Shown here piece after piece: positions 21,546 through 33,225 of a stretch of DNA of 64,000 bases. Position 1 is the first letter of the stretch. Every line of letters begins with the position of its first letter. The stretch is from assembly GCA_946122785.1 (NCBI GenBank), contig CAMGYJ010000010.1, positions 30,111,608-30,175,607 on the forward strand, in the 5' to 3' direction. This DNA comes from Linum tenue. Its lineage: Eukaryota; Streptophyta; Magnoliopsida; Malpighiales; Linaceae. The position numbers and the translations under genes were made by a program. The notes below the pieces were generated by a model. That model was not told the origin of the DNA. It did no database searches and was given only the letters and a program-made list of their open reading frames with translations.

Positions 21546-22758
21546 TTTATTAGGTGGAGAAGAGTGGATTGGTTGAATAAAGCTTCGGTAATATGTAGAG
21601 GGTTAGGTTTCCTTTCTCCCTGGTTGCTTTGATAGTCATGACCAATAACAACCACGACTACGGGACGAGATTCGACGGATACGAAGAGTACAGGTAAAAT
21701 TCACAAGTTCTCTGTTTTCAGTGTCATTTCCTTATACGTTTTGTTTTCGAACAGCGTATTTGCCTTAGGAATTTTGGGTGGATCATCAAGGTATTTGGTG
21801 GGATAACCCTACTATCGACTCTCTAAACTAGAGCTCAGGCGTTCCTACAATTCCATGAGCTATACACCGGGAAATACACGATTCAGCTTCAGGGGCAAAC
21901 TTCCGCCATCACCGAGTACCTCTGTTGTGCCTAGGAGATCCAAACGGTGTTGGATGAGGGCAGGCCTGGTCCGGCCGTCAAGGTTGATGTCATCGTCGCT
22001 ACGCAGCCAAAATTGATGGGGAAGATGGTGACGATCCTCACCAGTCGAAATTCAGAGCTGGGTTCAATTCAGACATCATTAGGTTAGGGAGAAGCCTAAT
22101 ATTACGTGGAGTGATGTGGATGGGCCTGAGAGCGCCAAACAAGCGCTTCAGGAGCCTGTTATCTTGCCTATTAAGTTATTAACTTCTCCCAGCTCTTTAC
22201 AAGTGATGGATTGTTTTGTTTTGTGGCTTTTGCTTTCTTTGCTTGGTTGGATACTGTTTGTGAATTTTGGATTATTGATGATTGCGCTAGCTTTTTAGTT
22301 TGTCTATGCTGAGTTTAGATGGTTTGTGGGGTTGTTGAAGGTCGCAAAGTGTGGTGTTTAGATGGTATAGTGTTCTATTGTTTGAGGAGTCACGTGACTC
22401 ACGTCACGACTAATAATTATTAGAGTTTGGTTAATTTATTCTACTTCCATTCCGCCATTTGTGAGGCCTTCCCAGCAATTTTCGGTCATCTTTGCTGTGA
22501 TTAGTTCATTCTACCATGTGATAGACTATTACAGAGTAGAAGTCCCGCTTATGGAGAACTTCCCGCATCCATGCTTGCTGCCCAATGCGCCTTCTGAGAA
22601 TTGTTATGGAGTTCTCTTTTGGTGCATAATAATTTGGGTTTTGGTGTTTGTCCGTTAGTACTCATTTGGTCCATTTGTTGCATTTGGTAAATTGTTACAT
22701 TGAGTTCAAAAACAAGAAAAGTTCACCTACTAAAATCAATAAAAATAGGGTATGGTAG
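21546..22758. other. Unassigned stretch with exon-like pieces
   Basis: An ATG at 21638 opens 18 codons (MTNNNHDYGTRFDGYEEY) followed by AG and GTAAAATT, which could be a first exon. At 21,830-22,080 one frame reads FHELYTGKYTIQLQGQTSAI and then VKVDVIVATQPKLMGKMVTI with a stop between, coding-like but not recognised. The last part, up to 22,758, must belong to the inside of the minus-strand LTR element whose primer site starts at 22,759. Where one element ends and the next begins is unclear. Confidence 0.35.
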
Positions 22759-22776
22759 TCCTCGGCAACGGTGTCA
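22759..22776 (-). promoter_or_regulatory. Primer binding site of a minus-strand LTR element, tRNA-Asp type
   Basis: On the minus strand the site reads TGACACCGTTGCCGAGGA, the tRNA-Asp primer site with G-to-A changes at two positions relative to the copy at 15061. It lies six bases from the LTR edge at 22,783. Confidence 0.75.
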
Positions 22777-23542
22777 AAAACTTGATAGGACAAAAGCGTA
22801 ATCCTTCAATTCCTATCGTGTAGTAAACTGGAAGTTCGGGTACCATCTCTCAAGGATTGGTACAACCTTATATTCTCTCAATTTTATATAGCAAACTACA
22901 AATGAAAATGGTTTGAGAGATAAACTATCAACTAAAAGCAAAACAAAATAAACCAATTAAGCAAAGTAAAGTTGTTGGGAGAAACAATGGAGAAAGCTCC
23001 TGAAGAAACACAAGGACTCACTACCTATCATATCCGAATTAATTAACATATTCCGATCAGTTTAATCCATATCTCTACAACCAGGATATCACTATTGTGC
23101 TAGCTATCCCTATCAGGAATTACTATGTACTAAACAATTAAATTAAATCCTACTGTCGTAGCTCAATGACTTAATAATTTAGTCTAAAGATCGATATCCT
23201 ATTTAAGACCGCATAGCATCTTATTTAATTCACTGTCGCTTCGATAAGTTACTATGTCACATGAAATAAGTTCAGTTGTTAGGGTTTCCCCATCGCTAAT
23301 AACCTAATTAACTACGAATCGTTGTATTGGTGGCCAGTCAACACAAAGCATTAAGCAATTTCATGCATTAAAGATCGGAAGAAAAGAAATATGAATCAAT
23401 CCATCAAGTCTAGAAAAAGTTTGCTCCTATAGTGTTTCCTCCATAAATTGGAGTTTAGTTCATAATAAAATCAAAAGTTCATTATAAAACTAGTAACGAA
23501 AAAGAGAGAAAATAATGATACGAATAGAAGCACAAAATCTTA

Positions 23543-24628
23543 GGACTTTGCTACGGTGACATGCATGTCACGGTGACATGCACTTTTCGGTCGACCTCAT
23601 ATAGGATCAGGTCGACCTAATCAGTTATTTTCGTGTAAAAATAGTTTCATGGTGCCTACTTTGGAGATTCATATCTTACAATTGGCTAGATGGAAATTGG
23701 AGATTAAAGGCTTGTTTTGAAGCTGAAGTGTCCCTCTACACATTAAAGTACTTGGGAGCTCAATAGAAAGTCCAGAAGACCATTTTTGAAACTGACCAAA
23801 AGGCTATGCCAAAACTTGGAAACTGCCTGAAAATGGTTAAGTCTGGCAACGTGTTTGTCAAGCCTACTTTGGAGCTCAATTTGAGAAGCATGGATGCGAG
23901 TCAAGTCCAGGGGCCTCTACCACGTTAAATTACGTATTTTTTTATACAAATTCAAGGCATTGAATGAAAGATTGAATATCTTTAAGGCTTCAAACAAAAG
24001 GCTCGAAGTTGCTACGAAGGCTGTTTTTCTGGCAGCTTGTTTGTGCTCGAAGTCTGCCAGAAAAACAGCCTTCGTAGCAACTTCGATCTTTTTGTTTGAA
24101 GCCTTAAAGATATCCAATCTTTCATCCAATTCCTTGAATTTGTATAAAAACATACCTAATTTAACGTGGTAGAGGCTCCTGGACTCGACTCGCATTCATG
24201 CTTCTCGAATTGAGCTCAAAAATAGGCTTCACAAACACGTTTCCAGACTTAGCCATTTCTAGGCAGTTTCCCAGTTTTGGCATAGCCTTTTGATGAGGTT
24301 CAAAAATGGTCTTCTGGACTTCCTATCGAGCTCTCAATCACTTCAATATGTAGAGTGACACTCCAGCTTCAAAACAAGTCATTAGTCTTCAATTTTCATC
24401 TAGCCAATTGTATGATATGAATATCCAAAGTAGGCACCATGAACTGTTTTTACACTGAAACAACATATTAGGTTGACCGGATCCTATATGAGGTCGACCG
24501 AACCTAAATGAGGTCGACCGGATCCTATATAAGGTCGACCGAATTCTAAATGAGGTCGACCTAATCCTACCTGAGGTCGACCGGAAAGTGCAAGTCACCG
24601 TGACATGCATGTCACCGTAGGCACACCC
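23543..24628. mobile_element. 1,086-bp hairpin (foldback) element with 9-bp duplication AAAATCTTA
   Basis: The two halves are inverted copies meeting at an 18-base loop (24036-24053), flanked by GCTGTTTTTCTGGCAG and its exact inverse. AAAATCTTA lies at 23534-23542 and 24629-24637. The termini are GGACTTTGCTACGGTGACAT and (inverse of right) GGGTGTGCCTACGGTGACAT, then ATGCATGTCAC. Subterminal GGTCGACC motifs are more numerous on the right, so the right arm is slightly longer. The 9-bp duplication and GG start fit a Mutator-type non-autonomous element. There is no gene; the 92-codon frames on both strands are the two faces of one palindrome. It sits inside the LTR at 22,783-25,913. Confidence 0.9.
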
Positions 24629-25069
24629 AAAATCTTATTCTCTCTTCCGATCCACAGTACTAGTGATCTGCTCCAATCGGTGCGCTTATCCTTCGTCTCC
24701 GAGTCGCGCTGCTGCTCTCGCCTCTCTCGTCGCTACACTGCTGCTGTTCTCCCAAGAAGTTCTGTTCCCAATAATCCTCTGCTCCTGGACAAAGAACTTG
24801 GGCACTCTTAATCCCAAGAATGACCCCCCAAAAAACCCCTCTCCAAAGCAATTCCCTCTCCAATTAATTCCGCCCAGGCTTAACTCCCCTCTAAAAGACA
24901 ACGGACTTGGTCCGTGTAATTCCCCTGGCCGGTCCACTAATTCCCAGCTCCAATTCTCGTACAACTAATGGGATAAAGAGCCCACATCCCTTAGTTCCTT
25001 CTCGGGTTCCCCTTTTGGGTCGGAGAAATTAATGACGTGGAAACCATGGCCTTTTAGTGTGCTTCCACT

Positions 25070-25694
25070 TAGGGCTGCAAATGAACCGAACTGCTCGCGA
25101 GCGGCTCGACGTTCAACTCGAGAAAAGCTCGTTTGAAACTCGGTTCGTTAATGAACGAGCCGAACATGAGCTAAGCTTTGTTCAACTCGTGAAGCTCGCG
25201 AGCTAGCTCGACTCGCTGGCTTGTTGAGCTAAACTCGTGAGCTGGCTCGTTTAGAGCTCATGATATATCTCAACATGTGGCTAGAGAGCTACCGACTTAT
25301 GGGCGAATCAATCTATATCTTATGATTTTAATTCATATGATTGTTAAATTTTCTATCTCACCATATATAAAGTTTAACACGTTGAGAACGTGAGCAAATA
25401 TATCTGATTTAAAAATTTAAAAAGAAATTATGTATCATAGATTGCTTCGATATTATGAAATAACATGATATGGAGTAGTTAAAAATTATTAACTAAATGA
25501 TATAAAATTAGCTAACAAAATAATACATATGTACCATGAAGTGCCAAATAAAAGTCAAGATTTTAGTAAACAAGCTAGCTCGAGCTCGACTCGGCTCGTT
25601 AATAAACGAGCTGAGCTCGACTCGGCTCGTTTATAAATGAGCCGAGCTCAAGCTGGGGTAAAACTCGGCTTGGCTCGGGTCTTTTGCAGCCCTA
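25070..25694. mobile_element. hAT-type element with 8-bp target duplication CTTCCACT
   Basis: The left end is TAGGGCTGCAAATGAACCGA and the inverse of the right end is TAGGGCTGCAAAAGACCC. CTTCCACT flanks it at 25062-25069 and 25695-25702. Subterminal parts are packed with GAGCTCG and GGCTCG words on both sides; the centre is AT-rich. Non-autonomous. Confidence 0.85.
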
Positions 25695-25913
25695 CTTCCA
25701 CTGCTGCTTTGATTGTGCTCTTTGCCATATGCATATGCTTCAATTTTCTTTTGCTTTTCCACTTTAAGTATATCACAATACTAACATATGGTGGTAATGG
25801 CCTTATAACCATTTCAGAGTCAGTTGGCCTTAAAACGAGCATTACATGTCTGAAACATATTATAAAATAATCACATTAAGCACATAATATCAATACGTTT
25901 TCGACAATTATCA

Positions 25914-26265
25914 ATCTCCTAGCCGACTCATGTCACCGAGGGCTGCTTTTAGGAACGTGGATGGTTATGGCACCGATTCGGGTTAGATGAGTATCAAAAG
26001 TGAGGTGTTGTCATTTGCAAGCACAAAGTCCCAGATGTTGTAAGAACTTATGGGGCTGAGACAAACCCAGACATGCAATTTTATGGTTGTCCTTTCTAAA
26101 AGGTAAGCAATTTCTCATTTTGAATGACCCATTGATTAGATGTAAATTTTAGGTGGTTGAGGATAATCTAGTTGCAGGAATAAAAAACCTACAATTTTTT
26201 TAGGTGGGTGGAAATCAATGAGGATGAATAAGAGACACGAAAGAAGCATCCACTTCACCTCATCT
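25914..26265. other. Spacer between the LTR and a MULE remnant
   Basis: No gene is seen. ATCTC directly after the LTR end could be a target duplication, but no partner is available to test it. Confidence 0.35.
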
Positions 26266-27237
26266 TCAGGAAATAGCCGTTAGTACCAAAAACATAGGTC
26301 GACAACTCTTTAAGAGACAATCCTTAAAGTTTAAGAAGCCAATATACAATCGTCGGAAGAAACACTTATCGCGATCTAGATGCAGTTCTACTTCCAAAAT
26401 GAAACGTCCTTCTCGATCTCTTTTCGTCAACTCAGCAAAAGAATTTATTAGTTTCTTGTACTCATCAACCAATGACTCACTTAGCAACTTAATAGCCACC
26501 ACTTTTGCTCTGTAGCAAGTCATCTTCTTCACCACCATATTGTGCTTTAGTTTCACCTCGGCCATAATATGATATGGAGCACACTTGGATTAATTTTGAA
26601 CCTCTCAAACATGTCTGATGTTATTCACTTGCCAGTTAATTGGTTAACTATAAGGCTTCTTGCACAAGAATGTGGTAAACAACCTTCCTAACCATGAAGC
26701 ACTTATTCTCCACTTGCATTTAACATCCTTGCACTTCACCACCTTCCTTGTAGAGTTGCTCCTTACCCATCTCGTGCTTGCCCCAGCTGCTATAGCGTGC
26801 CTCACAACAACATCCTTGAACTACTATGGATCATCAAAATTCATTCGACATGCAAATTGTAGTGTCTTGTGATCACATGTAGGACCGTATTGTGGTGCAT
26901 CATCAAATAGTGACCACCTTTCTCCTCTGACAAGTTGCCTCTTACATATGGTCCTAGTCTTCATACAATCCGTAACTCGAATGTTGTGAGCTCTCTCCAC
27001 CAACATGCTGATATGGTTGTGGATTCTAGTGGGAAATGGAGTGGTGTGATGTCTCATAACCATTTACAGCCTCTTCTCATTCATCCTCTTCATTGTCAGA
27101 ATCCTCTTCTTAGAATTTCTTAAGTTGTTCTACATCTTCCCCATCAACATACACCTTGTCTTTACCTTTCTTCTCCTGGTCTTTCCATATTCTTGTAAAT
27201 TAGCCCCAGTTTTGTGGTCTTCGTCATCTGAAGCCAT
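26266..27237 (-). pseudogene. MULE transposase remnant, N-terminal half
   Basis: Reading from ATG 27237 (MASDDEDHKTGANLQEYG), then an acidic stretch with stops, then FKDVVVRHAIAAGASTRWVR and VKCKDVKCKWRISAS (the MuDR zinc-binding region), then after a gap CYRAKVVAIKLLSE and FFRRLYIGF, ending CRPMFLVL where the first catalytic Asp should follow. Order and spacing match the N-terminal part of MULE transposases. Multiple stops and frameshifts make it dead. The catalytic core and SWIM finger are absent. Confidence 0.7.
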
Positions 27238-27429
27238 GGAATCATCGGAGTCATACACGTGGAAGACTTCACGTGCAACGAAGACAGCTGCCTCATAGTA
27301 TGCTAATAGTGATACCTCTCATTGTTGTTACCAAGTGGATAATTATGAATGTGAAATTAAAGTGTATTTTGCATGTTGATGGATAATCACATATCTTTTG
27401 GCTGGCGCTGAAAGCCTGAACTAACTTGA

Positions 27430-27552
27430 TGAGCCCAAGTATAGAAAAGCCCAATAGGAAGCCCCATTCATCAGTTCAAGACTTGTCGGCTTAGGGTTTT
27501 CTGGCGGAAGAGATATATAGCAATTTTCTGCCTCTAATCTCAAAACCCTACC
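27430..27552 (+). promoter_or_regulatory. RPS21 promoter region with GCCCA and telo-box motifs
   Basis: GCCCA boxes occur at about 27,432 and 27,449. A reversed telo-box TTAGGGTTTT lies at 27,491-27,500, a TATA-like AGATATATAG at 27,511 and AAAACCCTA at 27,542-27,550. This set is typical of plant ribosomal protein genes and supports high, growth-linked expression. A pyrimidine-rich tract follows at about 27,555-27,605. Confidence 0.65.
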
Positions 27553-27754
27553 GCAGTTTCTCTCTCGACTCTCGAACGGTAATCATCGATTCTTCTTCTT
27601 CTCTCCGTCTGCTGTGAATCCTGAATCGTTTCTTCTATCATTTCCGTATAGGGAATTCAATTCCGTCGTTCTGATTTCTGGTTGTTTTCTCCGAATCAGG
27701 CAATTTGGAGCTGAAATTTGTTGTTCCCGGCAGTTTCCCGATCAATCAGCCAAG

Positions 27755-28558
<804 letters not shown>

Positions 28559-28848
28559 TTTTAGTCGCCATTTGAGAACCATCATTTTCTTGTTGAGCGA
28601 GCGGAAGTGTCTGTAATGGGATGATATACTCTTTTGTTGCAATTTTGTGGATTCTGCTTCGATGGGTTGATGTTTCATTCGACATATGAAAGTTGCTGTT
28701 TCATTTGACTAATTGCTTGTGGATGAAACTTGGTACTCACTTGTTTACGTCCTCCCTTATCATGTGCAAATCCCTCGATTGGTTTCGTGGAAGTTTGATC
28801 CACTTTCTATATTTTGCACGTAGTGTGAGCTACTGTTTGCTCATTTTA
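28559..28848 (+). other. RPS21 3' untranslated and downstream region
   Basis: The first 180 bases match the partial copy at 9.8-10.0 kb (GAGCGGAAGTGTCTGTAATG, TTGTGGATTCTGCTTCGATG). After about 28,800 the two diverge. Confidence 0.6.
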
Positions 28849-28858
28849 CCTATTTGCA

Positions 28859-29286
28859 ATGTTGTTAGAATCGAACCGGAGCATGACCCGGTAATGCGAA
28901 CGGCTCGCACTTTAGTGGTCCAACCGGCATTAGACCGTTTAAGAACCGTTAAAGAACTGGTACCTAATAAACGTTATCAGTACAAATAGTGGAGAATTCT
29001 TAATCAGAGTTCGTCTCTTTCCTTCGAAACTGTGAAATGGAAATAAGGATTCAGTTTGAGAGCCCGACATTTTTGGTTTATTTCAATTTTATGCAATTTT
29101 TTTAATTAAATTTAACGGCTGAATGGCAATAACCGGACGATCGGCTCGAGCGGTTAACCGCCTCAGCCGCTCATCAACCGCTACATAAAACCGAAGCGAC
29201 TTTTAAACTGATCCGAGCCGATTTTATAAACGGGTGGCGGTTTTACCGCTCGGGCCGAGCTGCTCGGCTCGGCTTTAATAACACTG
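28859..29286. mobile_element. 428-bp TIR element flanked by CCTATTTGCA
   Basis: CCTATTTGCA occurs at 28849-28858 and 29287-29296. The ends are ATGTTGTTAGAATCGAACCG and (inverse of right) CAGTGTTATTAAAGCCGAGC, an imperfect inverted pair. The subterminal parts are rich in CCGGTT, CGGCTCG and AACCG words. A 9-10 bp duplication points to a Mutator-type element, but the inverted repeats are weak. No coding capacity. Confidence 0.6.
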
Positions 29287-29296
29287 CCTATTTGCA

Positions 29297-29819
29297 TTAC
29301 CTTGTCGACGATTGTGAATCCATCCCTAGCAGTCTTGGCTTTGTTGGCCCCTGGATTAAGTTGTAGTTTGTCGCCATATCAGAAAAATTTATGTTCTCGA
29401 ATGACAAGCTTGGATTCGATCGCGAACAGCCACAGTTCCAAATTTCTTCCTCTCTATAGGCAGCTGGGTGTTCAAAACTGCCCTCAAAACAACACCACCA
29501 CCACCATTTCCAAACCAGTACATACCTCATCCAGCATCGGTGTTAACGTTGAGAAGACTTATTCGCGGCGGGAGTCCGTCACTCACTGTGGGAACAATCC
29601 TTGGCTCAACAGATCTCTCTATCTTCTTCTGTATAGGTTTTGCCGTTATGGTGGGACGCATTTTCAGATGAGTTCATATCCGAAAAAGAAACTCTGCTCT
29701 TCGACCCGATGTATACTTGTGCATAGGTTTCCTCTGCCATGTAGCTCCCTGTGCTGTAACTTGGAATTTATCAGCCACAAACCTTCTGATCTTCAGGACT
29801 TTGATCTTAATATTCTTTA
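29297..29819. other. Unassigned sequence with open frames on the plus strand
   Basis: A 172-codon frame (29302-29820) and a 67-codon frame in another register (29468-29671) overlap here. The latter has a hydrophobic stretch (LSIFFCIGFAVMVG). Neither shows a domain I recognise, and no splice-consistent gene could be built. It may be a 3' piece of a lost gene. Confidence 0.25.
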
Positions 29820-30715
29820 GGGTTAATACCTTAATTTGGCCCGAACTATACACAAACTTTCTAATTTGGCCCGTAGTTTCCATAATTGCTATTCTGGCCT
29901 CAACTATGTAGCATACTTCCTAACTTGGCCCGGAGCCGGGTTTGACCGTTAGTCAATGCCAGCTCATTTTCCACGTCAGCGAGCATGGAATAAAAAAAAA
30001 TTGTTTATGAATTCTTTTTCTTTTTTTAATAATAATAATAAAAAAACAAATACCCCAAATCCATCCTCCTTCCTCTTCTCTCCTCCGCCGCCGGCAACCC
30101 TCCCCGCCTCTCCTCCAAACACTTCCACCTCTCTCCGCCGCTCGGCCTTTCGCATCGATTTTGGTGAGGACGAGGTTCTTGACGGGGACGAGATTCGGGA
30201 AGTGGATTCCTGTCCGAATTTTGAGTAGCTCCGACGTGGGGAGGCGGAGTGCAGAAGTGTGGTAGTGGAGAAGTTGCTTCATTAGCAATCGGGGAATGAC
30301 GGTGGCTGAGGAGGAAAAGGCTGAGTCATTAGGGTTTCTGGGAAGAAGGGGTTGGGAAATAATTGATTTATTTGGCGGAATTCAAAGAAAATGAATACAG
30401 AAACAAAAAGGGTTAAATTGGGGTTTAAAGTGAATACAGAAATTCAAAAAGTGAGGGGATCAAGTGGGGTTTTTATTTTTGGTTTATTAGTATTATTAGA
30501 AAATAAAATAAATATAGAAATTCAAAAAAAAATATTTCGTGCTCGTTGACGTGGCAAGTGAGCTGGTCATTGACTAACGGTCAACTCGGTCAAATCCGGT
30601 TGCAAGCCAAGTTAGTAAGTACGATACATAGTTCAGGCCAAGATAGCAATTTCGAAAACTATGGGTCAAATTAGAAACTTTGTGTATAATTCGTGCAAAA
30701 CTAAGTTATTAACCG
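29820..30715. mobile_element. MULE-type long-TIR element (about 170-bp arms) with GC-rich cargo
   Basis: The left arm GGGTTAATACCTTAATTTGG pairs with the inverse of the right arm, CGGTTAATAACTTAGTTTTG. Pairing continues through ACTATACACAAAC, GACCGTTAGTCAATG, and CCAGCTCA with CACGTCA. Flanking nonamers TATTCTTTA (29811-29819) and TATTATTTG (30716-30724) agree at seven of nine positions. The interior 30,050-30,330 is GC-rich, proline-coding-like (SFLFSPPPPATLPASPPN, then SAFRIDFGEDEVLDGDEI). This looks like captured gene sequence, as in Pack-MULEs. Confidence 0.7.
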
Positions 30716-31120
30716 TATTATTTGCCTCTACAATGAGTTGATGCTGTTAATCAAACAAAGTAATGGAAGTCCCATTTCTTTTGGGGAAAAAGGTTGCCAT
30801 TACCTTCCAAAAATATCATATATGAGATGTTGATCAATGTGCATCATGCTACCCACTATCCTTTTCTCATAACTGCTCCAAATTTGCCTGAATTAACTAA
30901 ACTAGGCATGTGGCTCGATGCCCATTTTGTTATCTCTTCCCAATTCTCAAGAGAACCCTAGTTAGTTGATTAGTTAGTTACCCTTTCCAAATCTCTCCTA
31001 GCTAGTCTCGTAAATAATTGATATCATTTCTTTGTTCTGCCTTTCCTTGGTATTCCTGATAACGAAATGATAAGGAGAAGCAAAGCAGAGTTTGTTTGAA
31101 TGTGTTTGCATCATTGCACT
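30716..31120. other. Anonymous AT-rich spacer
   Basis: No gene, repeat or signal could be supported. Confidence 0.4.
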
Positions 31121-31128
31121 CTTATGAT

Positions 31129-31676
31129 CATAGGCGGAGCTAGGGGTATAGGATGTGTCCCGGGACACAGGTAATTTTTGAGTAAAATAATATACCCTAT
31201 AGATATGAATCAATTAAGGATTGCACTCGTCAATTTTAGGTAATATAAAAGTATTTTATCACTACACTACAAGTTATTTCAAGTTTAAAAGCTAACATAA
31301 GTCAATGTATCTCACTATAAACAAAATTCACGGTACCTAAAGGTCGATCTCTTTGTCTTCTAAAGTTAGTTTTGACTCTACTCATTACAATTGCAAGTGT
31401 AGAAAGAACAATTTCACCTTTGAGCTATATTAAAAACAAGTTTTAAAGTCGAATTGCGATCAATTTTCTAATGATTGCTTAGTCGCATACATTGAGAATT
31501 TGAAAATGCGTTGTGATTGGTTATGAAAATAATGATTGTATTAGTCTAGTATTTCTTTAATATATAGGAATAAATGATTTAGATATTATTAGTTTTAATT
31601 ATATTGCTTAAATATTTATTTATTTTATATTATGGAAAGAGGATACAAGTACTTTCAGATTCTGTCTCCGCCACTG
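31129..31676. mobile_element. hAT element remnant with 8-bp target duplication CTTATGAT
   Basis: The left end is CATAGGCGGAGCTAGGGG and the inverse of the right end is CAGTGGCGGAGACAG. CTTATGAT lies at 31121-31128 and 31677-31684. At 31,370-31,510 a degraded hAT dimerisation domain reads ITIASVERTISPLSYIKNKF, stop, SRIAINFL, with stops and a shift. Same general type as the element at 12,027. Confidence 0.85.
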
Positions 31677-31684
31677 CTTATGAT

Positions 31685-32559
31685 TCCGGAAAATAGACTC
31701 AAATACACAATGATTAAGTTTATAAATTTTATGGATATTCTGATAAAATTTAGTTAAATGTACTTATTGTCCGATTCTAACTACCAATCTATTCGATCGA
31801 GATTGTCCAATACTGGAATGGACCAGTGTGTTGTACCACCATTACTCTCAATTTCATCCTTCGGATGATAAACATACACCAGTAGGATTGAACTATCACA
31901 AGATGCACGAGTTGGATTGGAGTTTCAAGTTGAAAACTGTAAATTCTCGTATCTTAAATTTCAGAGTGCCTACTTTTTTTTTTCTGGCTCTCAGAGTTGA
32001 GAGGGATATTGTCTTAGGGCATCAAAGCCGATGGAGGCTCAACTTGAGCAAGAAGTTGTCCTTTTCCCTCCTTTTCTGATAAGTAGCTAGATTTTTTTTT
32101 TGGGCATATATATGGTTTGGTAGTATTGTGCGGATATGTTGTGGAAGGGAATCAGGTTCCTGATAAAATGGGGGGAGTTGGTCAGTAAATGAAGGACAAA
32201 GAATATGCTAACTTGTCATGTTTTCTTCCTTGTCTCTTCACCACTAGCTAGAGATGAAGTACAAACGAGATATAACACAAAGATTTGGAGATCATGGGGG
32301 AACACACAGAGCTGTTCTCTTCAGGGTTTCTGTGCACTGTTCTTCTTTCGTCTTTTGGTAAGAAGGTACAACTCTTCTCTTTAACTCTTCTACATGTTAT
32401 CAAGTTATCTACCGTCCACAACAATCAAATATCTGTTACAGATGGACACAACATAAACAGGCGGTAAATACGGCTCAAGATAGGGTGCATAATCATGGTT
32501 ATGCATTCATCAATAACCAAATATGGACCCTTCATTTAGAAAATCCAGATTTAAGGATG
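31685..32559. other. AT-rich intergenic DNA
   Basis: Short open frames (31828-32079, 32285-32467) show no recognisable domain. No feature supported. Confidence 0.35.
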
Positions 32560-33225
32560 GAGCATTAAAGATCATTTTTATTTTTTCTAGCTTTCTTAAT
32601 CAGCTCATATCTTTTTCGTTTTAACTCGGATTTTAATTTTTTTTGCACAGGTGGAACGAGTTCATCGTGCTCTACAAAATGAGATCAATTTTCAATATTT
32701 TTTTAGAACAAAAAATTCTGGCCTCTCGGTACCAACTGCATACCATATGATATTTTCTTCGTTTTTAATTCATTTTTGAAAACGTTTGCACATAAGGGAC
32801 GAGTTCATCATGATCTATTGGATCTACAAATTTCTGGGTGAACAAATTACAGGACCAAAAAATACCACACAATACCACCCTGGTACGGGGTGGTATCTTA
32901 TGGTACACAATGTTAAAAGTCGTAAATGACAGTTAATATATTTCTACTATCATGTATTCAACTATCCTACACTCTTGGTTTGTTCATACCACCATGGTAC
33001 GCTTTTCAAACCATAAGTATGCTTTTATTTCAATACCAGTCAATACCATATGGTATAGACTGGTAAAAAATGGCTCAATTCTTTTTGTTTGAAAAATATA
33101 TAAAAGTGGATATCATTTTGAAGAACATAATTAATCTGATCTAACTGTGTAAAAAAATTAAATTTCGACTTAAAACGAGTGAAAAATTGTTCATCAAAGA
33201 TTTAGGAGGGGAAATTAAAGGCTTT
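32560..33225. mobile_element. Candidate foldback element, imperfect inverted arms
   Basis: The left part (TTTTCGTTTTAACTCGGATT, TTTTTTTGCACAGGTGG) pairs loosely with the inverse of the right part (TTTTCACTCGTTTTAAGTCG, TTTTTTTACACAG). The centre repeats GGTGGTATCTTATGGTACAC-like words (GTAC, GGTATC). I could not define a target duplication. Confidence 0.4.

Larger units (their letters stand above)
22783..25913 (-). repeat. 5' LTR of a minus-strand Athila-like element, split by two insertions
   Basis: On the plus strand it starts TGATAGGACAAAAGCG next to the primer site and ends CGACAATTATCA. Taking out the hairpin element with its duplication and the hAT element with its duplication leaves about 1.4 kb, the length of the LTRs at 47,065 and 53,710. 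The internal region lies to the left and is mostly lost or unrecognised; no second LTR was found. Confidence 0.6.

Noticed and set aside
23894..24195. 92-codon frames on both strands with near-identical peptides
   Set aside because: They are the two faces of the hairpin element, an automatic consequence of the palindrome.
22783..25913. Solo LTR
   Set aside because: A primer binding site directly adjoins the left edge, so some internal region is present.
29302..29820. 172-codon frame as a host gene
   Set aside because: No domain, no consistent splice model and poor start context; kept only as unassigned sequence.
31828..32467. Two short open frames as small genes
   Set aside because: AT-rich context, no homology recognised, no promoter or splice support.
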